This document shows, piece by piece, positions 9,491-18,262 of a stretch of DNA of 64,000 bases. A program made the position numbers and the translations under genes. Below the pieces are notes generated by a model. That model did not search any database, was not told where the DNA came from, and was given only the letters and a program-made list of their open reading frames with translations. The stretch is taken from contig NZ_FPEI01000006.1 of assembly GCF_900117415.1 (NCBI RefSeq), positions 434,001 to 498,000 on the forward strand, in the 5' to 3' direction. Positions within the stretch are counted from its first letter, which is position 1. The number at the start of each line of letters is the position of its first letter. Source of the stretch: Hyphomicrobium sp. CS1BSMeth3 (GTDB lineage: Bacteria; Pseudomonadota; Alphaproteobacteria; Rhizobiales; Hyphomicrobiaceae).

Positions 9491-10374
9491 CCCTGCTTCC
9501 TCAGCTTGGGATCGAAATGCTCGCGCACGCCGTCACCGACAATGCTGAGCGCGATGAGCAGGATGGCGAGCGCCGTGCCGGGAACGCCCGCGATCCACGG
9601 CGCGAAGCTCACGAAGCTGCGGCCCTCCGCGATCATAAGGCCCCAGTCCGGCGTCGGTGGCGCCACACCGATTCCGAGAAACGACAGGCCTGAAGACACG
9701 AGCACCGCATAGCTGACGCGGATCGTCGCCTGCACGGCGAGCGGAAAGATCACGTTCGGCAGGATGTGCCGCCAGATGATGGCCAAGCGCTTCACGCCCA
9801 TGAGCCCGGCGGCTTCTACGAAGGCTTGCGCCTTGATCTGCAGCACGTCGGCGCGAACCGTGCGCGAGAACGGCCCGATCAGGGCGACGCCGACCGCGAG
9901 GATCACCTTGTCGACGCCCTGCCCAAGGATCGAGATGAAGGCGATCGCCATGATGAGCGAGGGAAGCGCGAGCAATGCATCGATGAAACGCATCAGCGCC
10001 CATTCAGTTACGCCGCCCGATAGCCCTGCGGCCATGCCGACGATGAGGCCGCCCATGGCGCCGATCAACACCGCGCCGAAGCCGATCGCGAGGGCGTAGC
10101 GCGCGCCGTAGATGGTTCGTGAGAGCAGATCGCGACCGAAACTGTCCGTGCCGAGCAGGTGGTTCTCGGTTAGCGGCGGCGACATGAAGGCGGCCATGTC
10201 CTGGTCGAGCGGAGGATGTGGCGCGACCAGTGGCGCAAATACTGCCGAAAGGACGAAGATCGCGACCACGGTGGCGGCAATCACGAAGAAGATGTTCGAG
10301 CGCGCAAAGGCAAGAATGGCACTTACGCGCGCCGGCTGCTTGGAGAGTTCTATGTCGGCTGAGAGATCGACCAT
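9487..10374 (-). CDS. Peptide ABC transporter permease (DppC/OppC-like)
   Basis: This 295-residue inner-membrane permease has an N-terminal OppC_N-type segment, GTDSFGRDLLSR typical of DppC proteins, about six membrane helices and the EAA-loop region near EAAGLMGVKRLAI, which contacts the ATPases. The start at 10374 overlaps the stop of the preceding permease by one base (TGATG). It forms the channel together with the DppB-like protein. Confidence 0.9.
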   Translation of the reverse strand: MVDLSADIELSKQPARVSAILAFARSNIFFVIAATVVAIFVLSAVFAPLVAPHPPLDQDMAAFMSPPLTENHLLGTDSFGRDLLSRTIYGARYALAIGFGAVLIGAMGGLIVGMAAGLSGGVTEWALMRFIDALLALPSLIMAIAFISILGQGVDKVILAVGVALIGPFSRTVRADVLQIKAQAFVEAAGLMGVKRLAIIWRHILPNVIFPLAVQATIRVSYAVLVSSGLSFLGIGVAPPTPDWGLMIAEGRSFVSFAPWIAGVPGTALAILLIALSIVGDGVREHFDPKLRKQG

Positions 10375-11321
10375 CAGCGAGGCCTTAGGCGCGGATCGAG
10401 ATAGGGATAGGCGAGGTCGACGAGCAGGTTCGTCGTGATGAACAGGCACGCGGTGATCATCACGCCGGCCTGCACGATGCCGTATTCGCGATTGAGCACG
10501 GCATTGGTGATCATCTGGCCGATGCCGGGCAGCGAGAACACGGTCTCCGTCAGAACGGCCCCCTGGAGCAGCGCGCCGAGCTGAAGGCCGAGGATGGTGA
10601 CGAGCGGCATGAGGATATTGCGCAGGCCGTGCACCCAGACCACGCGCCAGTTTGGCTCGCCGCGTGCCCGCGCAGCGGCGATATAGGGCTGCTCCAGCAC
10701 CTCGATGAGATTGGCGCGCGTCATGCGCACGATCATGGCGAGGAAGTAGATCGAGAGCGTGATCGCCGGCAGCGTCATGTGCGTGATGCCGCCCCAGAAG
10801 TCGTTCCACGGCGCCACGAAGCCCATGGTCGGAAAGAGGCCGAGCTTCACCCCGAACAGCCAGATGAGGAGAATGCCGAGATAGAAGCTCGGAAAAGACG
10901 TGCCGGTCAGCGTGAAGACGGACGTGATGGCATCCCAGCCGCTACCGCGCCGCGTTGCCGACAGCACGCCGAGCGGCACGCCAATGAGTATCGACAGCGC
11001 GAGCGCCGACACGGCAAGCGTCAGCGTCACCGGCAGTGCCTCAATGAAGGCGTATTGAAAGATCGGGGCCTTGCCCACATAGGACACACCCCAATCGCCC
11101 GTGACGAAGTTTTTGAGCCAATGAAAGTACTGCTCGACCATCGGACGGTCGAGGCCGAGCTGCTTCATGAGCGATGCGTACGCCTCCGGCGAGTTCTCCG
11201 TCCCCAGCATGATCTGGATGGGATCGCCCGGCGCCAGCTTCAACAGCGTGAAGCTGACGACCGAGACGATCAGCAGGACCATCAAGGTCTGGAGAACCTT
11301 GCCGGCGGCGAACAGCAGCAT
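10374..11321 (-). CDS. Peptide ABC transporter permease (DppB/OppB-like)
   Basis: The 315-residue permease begins with a helix, then the DppB-type region containing LAPGDPI and LGLDRPMVEQY, followed by a five-helix core. The EAA-type loop reads AAARARGEPNWRVVWVHGLRN, and the C-terminus ends PYLDPRLRPR, a usual DppB ending. One-base overlaps couple it to the binding-protein gene upstream and the second permease downstream. Confidence 0.9.
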   Translation of the reverse strand: MLLFAAGKVLQTLMVLLIVSVVSFTLLKLAPGDPIQIMLGTENSPEAYASLMKQLGLDRPMVEQYFHWLKNFVTGDWGVSYVGKAPIFQYAFIEALPVTLTLAVSALALSILIGVPLGVLSATRRGSGWDAITSVFTLTGTSFPSFYLGILLIWLFGVKLGLFPTMGFVAPWNDFWGGITHMTLPAITLSIYFLAMIVRMTRANLIEVLEQPYIAAARARGEPNWRVVWVHGLRNILMPLVTILGLQLGALLQGAVLTETVFSLPGIGQMITNAVLNREYGIVQAGVMITACLFITTNLLVDLAYPYLDPRLRPR

Positions 11322-12919
11322 CAGCCGAGGCTCACCGTATGCAGGTTGAGACTGTCCACGGGGATGTACTTGAAGTCCTTCACCTTCTGCGAGAAGGCCT
11401 TGAACACCGGCATGTGTGAGACGATTGCGATCGGCGCCTCGTTCATGAGGATATCGCAGGCCTCGGTGTAGTACTCCTTGCGCTTGGCCACATCGAGCGT
11501 GTCCTGCGCGGCGTTGACGAGCTCGTCGAAGCGCTTGTTGGACCAGCCTGGATAGTTCCAGGCTTCGCCCGTGCGGAACTCCGGCGTGATCGTCTCGTCG
11601 GGATCGAGATCGGCCCACCAGTTGAAGTCGAAGAGATCCCACTCGCCGGAATTGCGGCGCTGGATCCATGCCGCGCGCTCGACCACCTCGATCTTCGGTT
11701 TGATGTCGATCGCTGCCAGCATCGGCAGCACGCTCTGCACCAGACGTGTGCCGAAGAGGCCGGATTCAGAGGCGAGGAACAGCGGCTCGATCGCTCCTTT
11801 GACCTTGGACTTCGCGCGGAACTCCTTTGCCTTGGCCAGATCGAAGAACTGCCCGCGGCCGGACTTCGCGACATCCGGATCATAGAAGTCGGTCATCGGC
11901 GGCGAGATCGGCGTGTACGCCGGAATGGCGTGGCCGAAGAAGGCCTGCTTGATGGCAACCTCGCGATTGAGCGCGAAGGCAACGGCGCGCCTGAGGTCCA
12001 TGTCGTCGAACGGCGCGCGCTTGCAGTTCATGCCGACGTAGACGTAGTTGCCCTCGATCTCGCCATAGACCTGCAGGTTCTTCTGCGCCTTGAGCTGGCT
12101 GACGAACTGCACCGGCACATCGCCGAGACCGTCGATCTGGCCGGAAAGCATCGCGGCGATCGCAGCAGAGGGTTCCTTCATGAGGAGGAAGGTCGCGCGA
12201 TCGAGCTTGGGCAGGCCCTTCTCGAAGTAGTCGGGGTTCTTCTCGATGACGATCGCATCGTTCTCGCGCCAGCTCACGAACTTGAAGGGCCCGGTGCCGA
12301 CGGGATTGCGGCCGAACTTGTCGCCGTACTTCTCGACGGCGGCCTTCGAGACGATCGTGCCCGCGCGGCCGGTGCTGCCCGTAAGGGCGACAGGAAGGAA
12401 GGCATAGGGCTTGTTGAAGGTCAGCCGCACGGTCAGCGGATCGAGGACCTCGACGCTCGCGAGCTCCTTGTACTTCCACGCGTGCGTCGAGCGCGGCGTG
12501 CCCTTCCACACGCGCTCGACGCTCCATTTGACGGCTTCGGCATCGCAGGGTGTGCCGTCGTGGAACTTGACGCCCGGGCGCAATTTGAATGTGTGAACTT
12601 TGTCGTCCTGGATTTCCCAGGTCTGCGCGAGATCGGGGACGAAGGAAACGCGCTTGCCGTCGTACTCGACCTTGAGCAGGCCGTTGTAGATGTTGTTGTG
12701 GATCTTCACGGCGCCGAGAAAGCCGGTGAAATGCGGGTCGAGCGTATCGACGTGATCGATCCATCCGAGACGAATGTGGCCGCCGCCATTGGCGTGCGCG
12801 GATCGCGATCCAAGTCCGGTTGCCAGGACCGCCGTGCCGGCACCGAGCCCGCGCATCAGGTCGCGTCGGTTGATACTGCCAAGAACTCTCTCCTCGAGAA
12901 TGCTCTTATGATCGACCAT
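11321..12919 (-). CDS. Peptide ABC transporter periplasmic binding protein (SBP family 5)
   Basis: The 532-residue lipid-free binding protein opens with a twin-arginine-like export signal (INRRDLMRGLGAGTAVLATG, cleavage near SAHA) and continues as a family 5 extracellular solute-binding protein, with TWEIQDDKVHTFKLRPGVKF and DPVxxVP-type landmarks. It is the first gene of the operon with the two permeases and two ATPases. The substrate, a peptide or a peptide-like compound such as an opine or glutathione, cannot be read from sequence. The start at 12919 has GGAG upstream; the frame continues to 13147 without a plausible signal. Confidence 0.88.
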   Translation of the reverse strand: MVDHKSILEERVLGSINRRDLMRGLGAGTAVLATGLGSRSAHANGGGHIRLGWIDHVDTLDPHFTGFLGAVKIHNNIYNGLLKVEYDGKRVSFVPDLAQTWEIQDDKVHTFKLRPGVKFHDGTPCDAEAVKWSVERVWKGTPRSTHAWKYKELASVEVLDPLTVRLTFNKPYAFLPVALTGSTGRAGTIVSKAAVEKYGDKFGRNPVGTGPFKFVSWRENDAIVIEKNPDYFEKGLPKLDRATFLLMKEPSAAIAAMLSGQIDGLGDVPVQFVSQLKAQKNLQVYGEIEGNYVYVGMNCKRAPFDDMDLRRAVAFALNREVAIKQAFFGHAIPAYTPISPPMTDFYDPDVAKSGRGQFFDLAKAKEFRAKSKVKGAIEPLFLASESGLFGTRLVQSVLPMLAAIDIKPKIEVVERAAWIQRRNSGEWDLFDFNWWADLDPDETITPEFRTGEAWNYPGWSNKRFDELVNAAQDTLDVAKRKEYYTEACDILMNEAPIAIVSHMPVFKAFSQKVKDFKYIPVDSLNLHTVSLG

Positions 12920-13298
12920 CTTGTCGCTTTTCTCCGTTTGACGCGCGTGCAGACCGGACGCATTCGGATTTCGGTGCGCGCAATATCCCCGCGCGCGCCC
13001 GAGCGCTGTCGCTGAGGCGTGTGAAGCTCGACCCGAAATCGAACAAGGATCTGCAAGCTGTGTGCCAAAGCGGAAACGAGCGTTTCCTGCTGATACGGCG
13101 CGCGTATCGCCATCATCATTCGCCGCGCGCGCGATGAAATCGAGCAATCTGCCAGGAATGCTTGCTGATATATGTGCCGCACACCGCGTGGCGACGCTCG
13201 ATCATCGAGCCGTCGGCTCTCCGCGAGCGACGTGCGCGTCAATGGACGCTGCGCCGGGACGGCGCAGCGTCTCGCAGGGAATTCGACTTACGAATGTC
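12920..13298. other. Intergenic region upstream of the peptide transporter operon
   Basis: These 379 bases must hold the promoter of the peptide transporter operon. The only structure I see is an inverted repeat GATACG-GCGCG-CGTATC at 13092-13108, which could be an operator or the stem of a small hairpin. No convincing gene. Confidence 0.4.
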
Positions 13299-13529
13299 TC
13301 AGTGGAAGCGGCTCTTCGCTTCCTCGGCCTTCTGCGATAGGCAGACCTCACCGTTCTTTATCGTGTGGATCGCCGACTTTTCGATGTACTGGTGCTTGCC
13401 GTGGGCTGCCGGATCGCTCTTGGAGAGTTTGATCCGATCGCCTTCGACGTGATCGACGGTGCCGACGTGTTTGCCGTCGGAGCCGACGACTTTCATGTGC
13501 TCGTGAATATCGGACATATTGACCGCCAT
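13299..13529 (-). CDS. DUF2171 (PRC-barrel-like) small protein
   Basis: The 76-residue protein has the DUF2171 pattern: IHEHMKVVGSDGKHVGTVDHVEGDRIKLSKSD, then a segment ending in IHTIKNGEVCLSQKA. Such small proteins are widespread in rhizobia and often annotated as stress-associated; the function is unknown. The start at 13529 is set by a strong ribosome-binding site (AAGGAGGT, 5-6 bases upstream). The frame continues to 13643, but that part lacks family character. It appears to be monocistronic. Confidence 0.8.
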   Translation of the reverse strand: MAVNMSDIHEHMKVVGSDGKHVGTVDHVEGDRIKLSKSDPAAHGKHQYIEKSAIHTIKNGEVCLSQKAEEAKSRFH

Positions 13530-13691
13530 CTCTGACCTCCTTCGGTTGGTCTTCTTCCATCTTGCGAACTGGCGGACCAAGAAGTTCGTTCCCGCCGTCG
13601 TCGGACGTTCCCGATGACGTGCGCGTGAGCGCGCAAATTTCACCGTCCAGATTTCCGCTGAACGGCGATCGCACAGGGCGCGAGCTGGGCG

Positions 13692-14804
13692 TCAGTTGAA
13701 ATGGAAGGGGACGCTGAAGGCGTGTGATTGACCGTCCGGCGGTGCCGGGAAGGGACCGGAACGGCGGACAGCTCCGAGTGCCACCTGATCGAGGCCGGAA
13801 TTGCCCGACGAGCGGCTGATGCGGGCGTAGGTGAGACCGCCGCTGCCGGACACGCCAAACGAGACGATGACCGTCCCGCCGTTTCCTGATCCGCCGGGCT
13901 TGTTGGATGCGACGCGAGCACGCACCAGCGCGGCATAGCTCAATATGTCGCCGCGGCTGGCCGTCGTGCGCGCTGCGCCGCGCGTGTCCTGCTTCTGACC
14001 GCGCGAGGCGACTGATGCCCGCTGGTCGCGCTCGGCGCCTTTTGCCTTCTTGGCTTCGCGTGCTTGCTGGGCTGCCTTGCGCTTGCGATCTTTCTCTTCG
14101 GCTTCGCGCTTCTCGGCGGCTTCGGCCTCAGCGATCTTGCGTTTGCGCTCGACTTCCTCGGCCTCGCGCTTGCGGGCCGCCTCGCTTTCGGCTTTCAGGC
14201 GCTCCTGCTCGCGCTGCCGCCGCTCTCTCTCGGCCTGCTGCCGCGCTTCCTCTTCCATCTGCTTGCGCAACGCAGCTTGCTGCCGTTGCTCCTCGATGAC
14301 CGCCTCGGGATCGGGCTTTGCTACTGGAAGCTCGGTGGCCTCGGGATGATCGAGCGTCGGCAGTGGCGGCGTGGCCACGGGCGGTTCCGGTGTTGCCTCC
14401 GCAGGTGCCGCGTGGGCTGGCGGCTCCGGCGCCGGCGTAGGTGACGGCTGATGCGCTGCGAGCTGCGTCGGTTCAGCGGCAGACGGCGGCTCAGGCTTCT
14501 CGATCTGGGTTTCGGGAACGTGCTTGTCCGGGCTCGGCGTTTCTGCTGCCACGGACGCTTGCACGGCGGCGCTTTCGGCCGGCGGCTCGGCCTTGTCGGT
14601 CGGCGTGACCTCTTCGAGGACGATGGTCTGCACGGCCTCGACGCTGAGGCTCGGCACCGGCACGTTGGCACGGCCGTAGACGCTCGCCGCGTCCATCATC
14701 GCATAGGCAATGCCGCAGTGAAGCGCGAGCGACACTGCGAGCGCGACCACCGCCCGGGTCCGGCGCGCAATCGTGTCGCTCTCGATGCCAGGACGCGTCT
14801 GCAT
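13692..14804 (-). CDS. tonB: TonB energy-transducing protein of the heme uptake system
   Basis: The 370-residue protein has an N-terminal membrane helix (about 17-36), a long Pro/Ala/Glu-rich linker (about 60-190), a Lys/Glu/Arg-rich predicted coiled coil (about 195-280) and a C-terminal TonB domain (about 295-370) with YARISRSSGNSGLDQVALGAV. It carries proton-motive energy to the outer-membrane heme receptor. It is the last gene of hmuR-hmuQ-hutX-tonB and starts 7 bases after the hutX stop. No exbB or exbD is in the window, so these must lie elsewhere. Confidence 0.87.
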   Translation of the reverse strand: MQTRPGIESDTIARRTRAVVALAVSLALHCGIAYAMMDAASVYGRANVPVPSLSVEAVQTIVLEEVTPTDKAEPPAESAAVQASVAAETPSPDKHVPETQIEKPEPPSAAEPTQLAAHQPSPTPAPEPPAHAAPAEATPEPPVATPPLPTLDHPEATELPVAKPDPEAVIEEQRQQAALRKQMEEEARQQAERERRQREQERLKAESEAARKREAEEVERKRKIAEAEAAEKREAEEKDRKRKAAQQAREAKKAKGAERDQRASVASRGQKQDTRGAARTTASRGDILSYAALVRARVASNKPGGSGNGGTVIVSFGVSGSGGLTYARISRSSGNSGLDQVALGAVRRSGPFPAPPDGQSHAFSVPFHFN

Positions 14805-14811
14805 GGCCTCA

Positions 14812-15339
14812 TCACATGGCGTATCGCGCGCGCAATGCCTCGAACTTGGCGACCTGATCGGCCTTGAGCTCGCGCTTCTCGTCGCGTCGCACGAAGACCT
14901 TGAACATCGCTTCGCCATCGCCATTGAAGAACTGGATCGAGCATGACGGCCGGCCCATGAAGGGGCGCGACAGGAATGCGATGCGCGAGCATGCCTCGGC
15001 ACGGATGTGGCCGCCGATCGGGCTGTCGCCATGGATATTGTAGTAGCCGCGACCGAATGTGCCGGGCGGAATCGAGCCGGCGCACTCGAGCACGATATCG
15101 GGCGTGTGCACGATGAAGAGGATCTCGCCCCAGCTTTCGAGCTCCTTCATCACATCGGCGAAATGCTCGCCACCGACGAGTGTGCGATGCGTCGGTGCCA
15201 GCGCCTCGACGACGGACAGCGTGCTCACGCCATACTCGCGAGCGATCCGCTCGACGATGCCGTCGGGGTTCTTGGCGAGCCGCTCGTGCAGCGTCTCGCG
15301 TGGAGCTTCGGCGGCGGTCTGGTGGATCGTCTCGCTCAT
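14812..15339 (-). CDS. hutX: Heme utilization carrier protein HutX
   Basis: The 175-residue cytoplasmic protein fits the HutX/ChuX family: an N-terminal helical part with IAREYGVSTLSVVEAL, then the core with SWGEILFIVHTPDIVLECAGSIP, and a C-terminal SCSIQFFNGDGEAMFKVFVRRDE. HutX-type proteins bind incoming heme and hand it to degrading enzymes. The preceding gene hmuQ encodes such an enzyme and tonB follows, so the operon covers receptor, breakdown, heme trafficking and energy coupling. The start at 15339 has GGAAG upstream. Confidence 0.88.
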   Translation of the reverse strand: MSETIHQTAAEAPRETLHERLAKNPDGIVERIAREYGVSTLSVVEALAPTHRTLVGGEHFADVMKELESWGEILFIVHTPDIVLECAGSIPPGTFGRGYYNIHGDSPIGGHIRAEACSRIAFLSRPFMGRPSCSIQFFNGDGEAMFKVFVRRDEKRELKADQVAKFEALRARYAM

Positions 15340-15374
15340 GGTCGTTTCTTCCGTCTTGTAAGTGTGATCGCTTA

Positions 15375-15725
15375 CTACTCGGCTGCGTGCATGATCTTGC
15401 TGCCGTCGGCCTTCACTTCCTGGATCACATGAAAGCCCTCGAACTCGGGATGCCCGACGGTGAGCGGCTGCGTGCGCTCGTTGCCGGCGCGGGCGTGCGC
15501 TTTGCGGAAGTTCTCGGACTTCGTCCAGGCGAGGAAGTCCTCGTACGTCTCCCAGAGGGTGTGCGACGAATAGAGGTGATAGTCCTCCTTCTCGGGGCCC
15601 TTCAGAAGGTGGAACTCGACGAAGCCCTTCATCTCGTGAAGGTAGCTTTCGCGGTTGGCCCAAAGCTGCTCGAACGCCTTCGCCTGATCCTTGACGACGC
15701 GGAAGCGGTTCATCGCGATATACAT
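15375..15725 (-). CDS. hmuQ: Heme-degrading monooxygenase, antibiotic biosynthesis monooxygenase fold (HmuQ-like)
   Basis: The 116-residue protein begins MYIAMNRFRVVKDQAKAFE, an ABM-fold start, and contains GFVEFHLLKGPEKEDYHLYSSHTLWETYEDFLAW, close to the IsdG/HmoB heme-degrading group. In Bradyrhizobium, HmuQ and HmuD of this type cleave heme to release iron. A perfect AAGGAG lies 5-6 bases before the ATG. It follows the heme receptor gene after a 122-bp gap with a strong hairpin. Confidence 0.83.
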   Translation of the reverse strand: MYIAMNRFRVVKDQAKAFEQLWANRESYLHEMKGFVEFHLLKGPEKEDYHLYSSHTLWETYEDFLAWTKSENFRKAHARAGNERTQPLTVGHPEFEGFHVIQEVKADGSKIMHAAE

Positions 15726-15768
15726 GGTCTCTCCTTGCCTCTTTCGTGCTGAACTCCGAGAAACGAGA

Positions 15769-15796
15769 CGATGGGCGGTAGCACAACCGCCCATCG
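15769..15796 (-). terminator. Hairpin between hmuR and hmuQ
   Basis: CGATGGGCGGT and ACCGCCCATCG form an 11-bp perfect stem with a six-base loop. It lies 52 bases after the hmuR stop and 43 bases before the hmuQ start, with no strong U-run. It may act as a partial terminator or protect the hmuR message, giving more receptor than cytoplasmic enzymes. Confidence 0.5.
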
Positions 15797-15847
15797 CCAG
15801 TTCGATTTGCAGCGCTGCGCAGGAGCGTACGCTGCCGCATCATTCCA

Positions 15848-17872
15848 CTAGTTGGCGCCGAGCCTGATCGTGACGCCGAGCCGCGCATTGAACCCTGGAT
15901 CGTTGAGCTGGGTCAGGAAGGGGCGATAGGCGACGTCGAACAGATTGTTGATGTTGAGGTTCAAGGTCGTGCTGTCGCTGACGATGTACTGCCCGAACAG
16001 ATCGACGATGTTGTAGGCGTCGGACGCGAGTGCTGCGTCTGCCACCCGATGCTGCGAAGCCACGAAACGCACGCGCCCGCCGGCCACCAACTTGTTGTCG
16101 AACATGCGGACACCACCCGTGACCACGATCTGGTCGGCAGGAACGGACGAGAGGCCGAGGCCCGTGTCGTCGTCGGTGCCGCGGATGTGGCTGGCGGCGA
16201 GACCGATGAACCACGTGCGTGCGTCGTAGGTGGCCTCGAGCTCGACGCCATCGAGCGTCACGGATGTGAAGTTCTGGTACTGGTATGTGCCGAATGGGAC
16301 CGGATCCGGACTGACGACCCTGAAGCCGATGTAGTCCTGCACCTCGTTGTGGAAGGCGACGAACTTGGCGCGGAAGGCATCGCCCTGGCGGAAGAGGTTG
16401 TCGTACTTGAGGTTGACGCCGGCCTCGAGCGTCTGGGCCGTCTCGGGCTTCAGGTTGGGATTCGGCAGCAGCGGGAACGGCGCCGGCAATGGATGGAGGC
16501 CATTGATCAACGTCTCAGTGACCGCCGGGGCGCGATAGCCTTCAGCATAAGTGCCGAAGATCTGGAAGCCTTTGACCGGCGTTACGCCGACAGTGATCTT
16601 CGGTGACACGCGATCGCCGCTGAGCTTCGTGCCGCCGCCCTCGAGCTCGTAGCTGTCGTAGCGAAGCGCGGAGATGACATCCACCATGCCGAGCTTCAGG
16701 TGCCCCTGAACGAACGCGCCCACAACCGAGCGCCGGCCGCTCGGCGTCAGCTCGTCGCCGCCGCCGTTCGGGTCGCTCGTGACGACCTTGTCCTCGAAGC
16801 CGTCGACGCCGTACGTGAGGGCGAACGTAGTCCCGCCGCCAAAGTTGAAGCGCGACGTATTGAAGACGTCGAAGCCGGTTGTCACGACATCGAAGCTGCG
16901 GCGCGAGCCGATCGGCTCGAAGACCGTGCCTGTGCCGATGCGCGTCTGGGTGAGCAGCGTCGAGTTACGATAGGCCTTTGCGCTGAAGTCGAGCATCGGC
17001 GTGTCGTCACGCTTGAACGTGTAGCCCAAGGTGAACTGCAGATTCTCGAGCTCGGACGTGCGCCGCGTGCCGCTGGTGGCGGCCGCCCAGTCCATGAAGT
17101 CGGCGTTATAGTTGACGACGGTACCGGTGATCTGATGGCCGATGGCCGGGCGCCAGCGCGCCTTCACCATCCCGGACGTCACATCTTTCTCAGTATCCCG
17201 CACCGTGGTCCCGTTGCCGTCCTTGTAGTTGCCGTCCCAGCGGCCGTTGAGCTGACCGACGACATCGAAGGTGGCGGAGCGGGCGGCGCCCGTCACGCTC
17301 TCGAGCCAGCCATTGCCGTTGGTCGAGTAGGTGGTGCGGTTGCGGATCGCGGCATACTCGCCGGCGCGCAGGATCGCGTCGGCATCAAGCAGCTCGAAAG
17401 CCGCGACGCCGCCGATCGCGCCGGAGCCGTAGATGGTCGCAGTCGGGCCGCGCGTGATGTCGACGCGCTGCAGCATCTCCGGCTCGACGTACATGACGCC
17501 GTTCGGCCCATGGCTGCTGCGCTGGAAGTTCTGCCGCGCACCTTCGATCAGCATGTTCACGCGGCCGAAGTCCTGCAGGCCGCGAATGTTGACCGCCACG
17601 CCGGGATCGCGAGTCGTGCCATCCGTGCTCACGCCAGGTATTGTCGAGAGCACTTCGGTGATCGAGCTCGGCTGGAACTGCTCGTCCATCTGCTCGCGGC
17701 CGATGGTGCTCGATCCCGCCATCGCGTCGATCGCCGACTGCATCGTGCGCGAGAAGGTCACGATGATGCCGTCGAGTTGGATCTCCTGCGCCGACGCCGG
17801 TCCGACCGTCGTCGTCGATAGTGCCAAAGTTGATGCCGTTGCGAGCAGCGCCCGCCTCCATAGCGTCGTCAT
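15848..17872 (-). CDS. hmuR: TonB-dependent outer-membrane heme receptor
   Basis: The 674-residue receptor has a signal peptide (about 1-28, ...GPASAQE), a plug domain (about 45-155, with SSTIGREQMDEQ and GVAVNIRGLQDFGRVNMLI) and a 22-strand barrel ending in phenylalanine-free TIRLGAN. The heme-receptor motifs YRAP (near 446) and NPNL (near 472) are present. It imports heme across the outer membrane using TonB. It is the first gene of the minus-strand operon and diverges from hmuTUV. The start at 17872 fits the signal peptide; further upstream in-frame codons overlap the control region. Confidence 0.92.
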   Translation of the reverse strand: MTTLWRRALLATASTLALSTTTVGPASAQEIQLDGIIVTFSRTMQSAIDAMAGSSTIGREQMDEQFQPSSITEVLSTIPGVSTDGTTRDPGVAVNIRGLQDFGRVNMLIEGARQNFQRSSHGPNGVMYVEPEMLQRVDITRGPTATIYGSGAIGGVAAFELLDADAILRAGEYAAIRNRTTYSTNGNGWLESVTGAARSATFDVVGQLNGRWDGNYKDGNGTTVRDTEKDVTSGMVKARWRPAIGHQITGTVVNYNADFMDWAAATSGTRRTSELENLQFTLGYTFKRDDTPMLDFSAKAYRNSTLLTQTRIGTGTVFEPIGSRRSFDVVTTGFDVFNTSRFNFGGGTTFALTYGVDGFEDKVVTSDPNGGGDELTPSGRRSVVGAFVQGHLKLGMVDVISALRYDSYELEGGGTKLSGDRVSPKITVGVTPVKGFQIFGTYAEGYRAPAVTETLINGLHPLPAPFPLLPNPNLKPETAQTLEAGVNLKYDNLFRQGDAFRAKFVAFHNEVQDYIGFRVVSPDPVPFGTYQYQNFTSVTLDGVELEATYDARTWFIGLAASHIRGTDDDTGLGLSSVPADQIVVTGGVRMFDNKLVAGGRVRFVASQHRVADAALASDAYNIVDLFGQYIVSDSTTLNLNINNLFDVAYRPFLTQLNDPGFNARLGVTIRLGAN

Positions 17873-18035
17873 TGCCAACCCCCAATGAACCCCCTGGCCG
17901 GAACGAGTCGCGGCCATCTCTTCAAAAGTGCGTGCTTGGTCTGGCTGGCTGACGAGGCTTCGAGAGCTGTCGCGGGCGGGCTCGATGCCGAAAGCGTGCC
18001 CGCTGCTTTTCGCGGCGGTTGCCAACGGCCCAAGC

Positions 18036-18065
18036 AATCTATTTTTCTTGACTGATACAGTCAAG
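18036..18065 (-). promoter_or_regulatory. hmuR promoter with overlapping palindromic operator
   Basis: A perfect palindrome CTTGACTG-ATA-CAGTCAAG lies at 18047-18065. Within it is TGA-N9-TCA, the layout of the RirA iron-responsive box. On the minus strand, TTGACT (18064-18059), a 17-base spacer and TAGATT (18041-18036) make a good promoter for hmuR, so the palindrome covers its -35 and spacer. It lies 12 bases before the first ATG on the plus strand and could therefore repress both directions under iron-rich conditions. Irr or another iron regulator is also possible. Confidence 0.6.
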
Positions 18066-18076
18066 TATAAGATGGC

Positions 18077-18262
18077 ATGAGCAGTGGCGGGATGGAGATG
18101 GAAAGTGGCCTCAAAGGCACTAGCAATGGATCGTACAATCAAGCGAGCCAAATGCAAAGCCGCTCGGCCGAACCCGTCATCGCCCACAGCGGCGAGGCCC
18201 ATCGCCTGAAGGCCGCGGCGAACAGCACGCTCACTTTCAAGAACTGGCAGAAGGCGCGCGCG
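18077..18262 (+). other. HemP/HmuP-like segment in frame with hmuT
   Basis: An ATG at 18077 opens 62 codons that run without a stop into hmuT. Residues 31-57 (AEPVIAHSGEAHRLKAAANS, then TLTFKNW) resemble the small HemP/HmuP proteins, whose core is a V-I-x-H-x-G-x-x-Y/H-R-L stretch ending in L-I-L-T-K. HmuP-type proteins sit at this spot in heme loci and act in hmu regulation in Bradyrhizobium. Here the C-terminal LILTK reads LTFKN and the stop is missing, so this is either a decayed hmuP or a fused one. Similarity was judged by eye. Confidence 0.45.
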
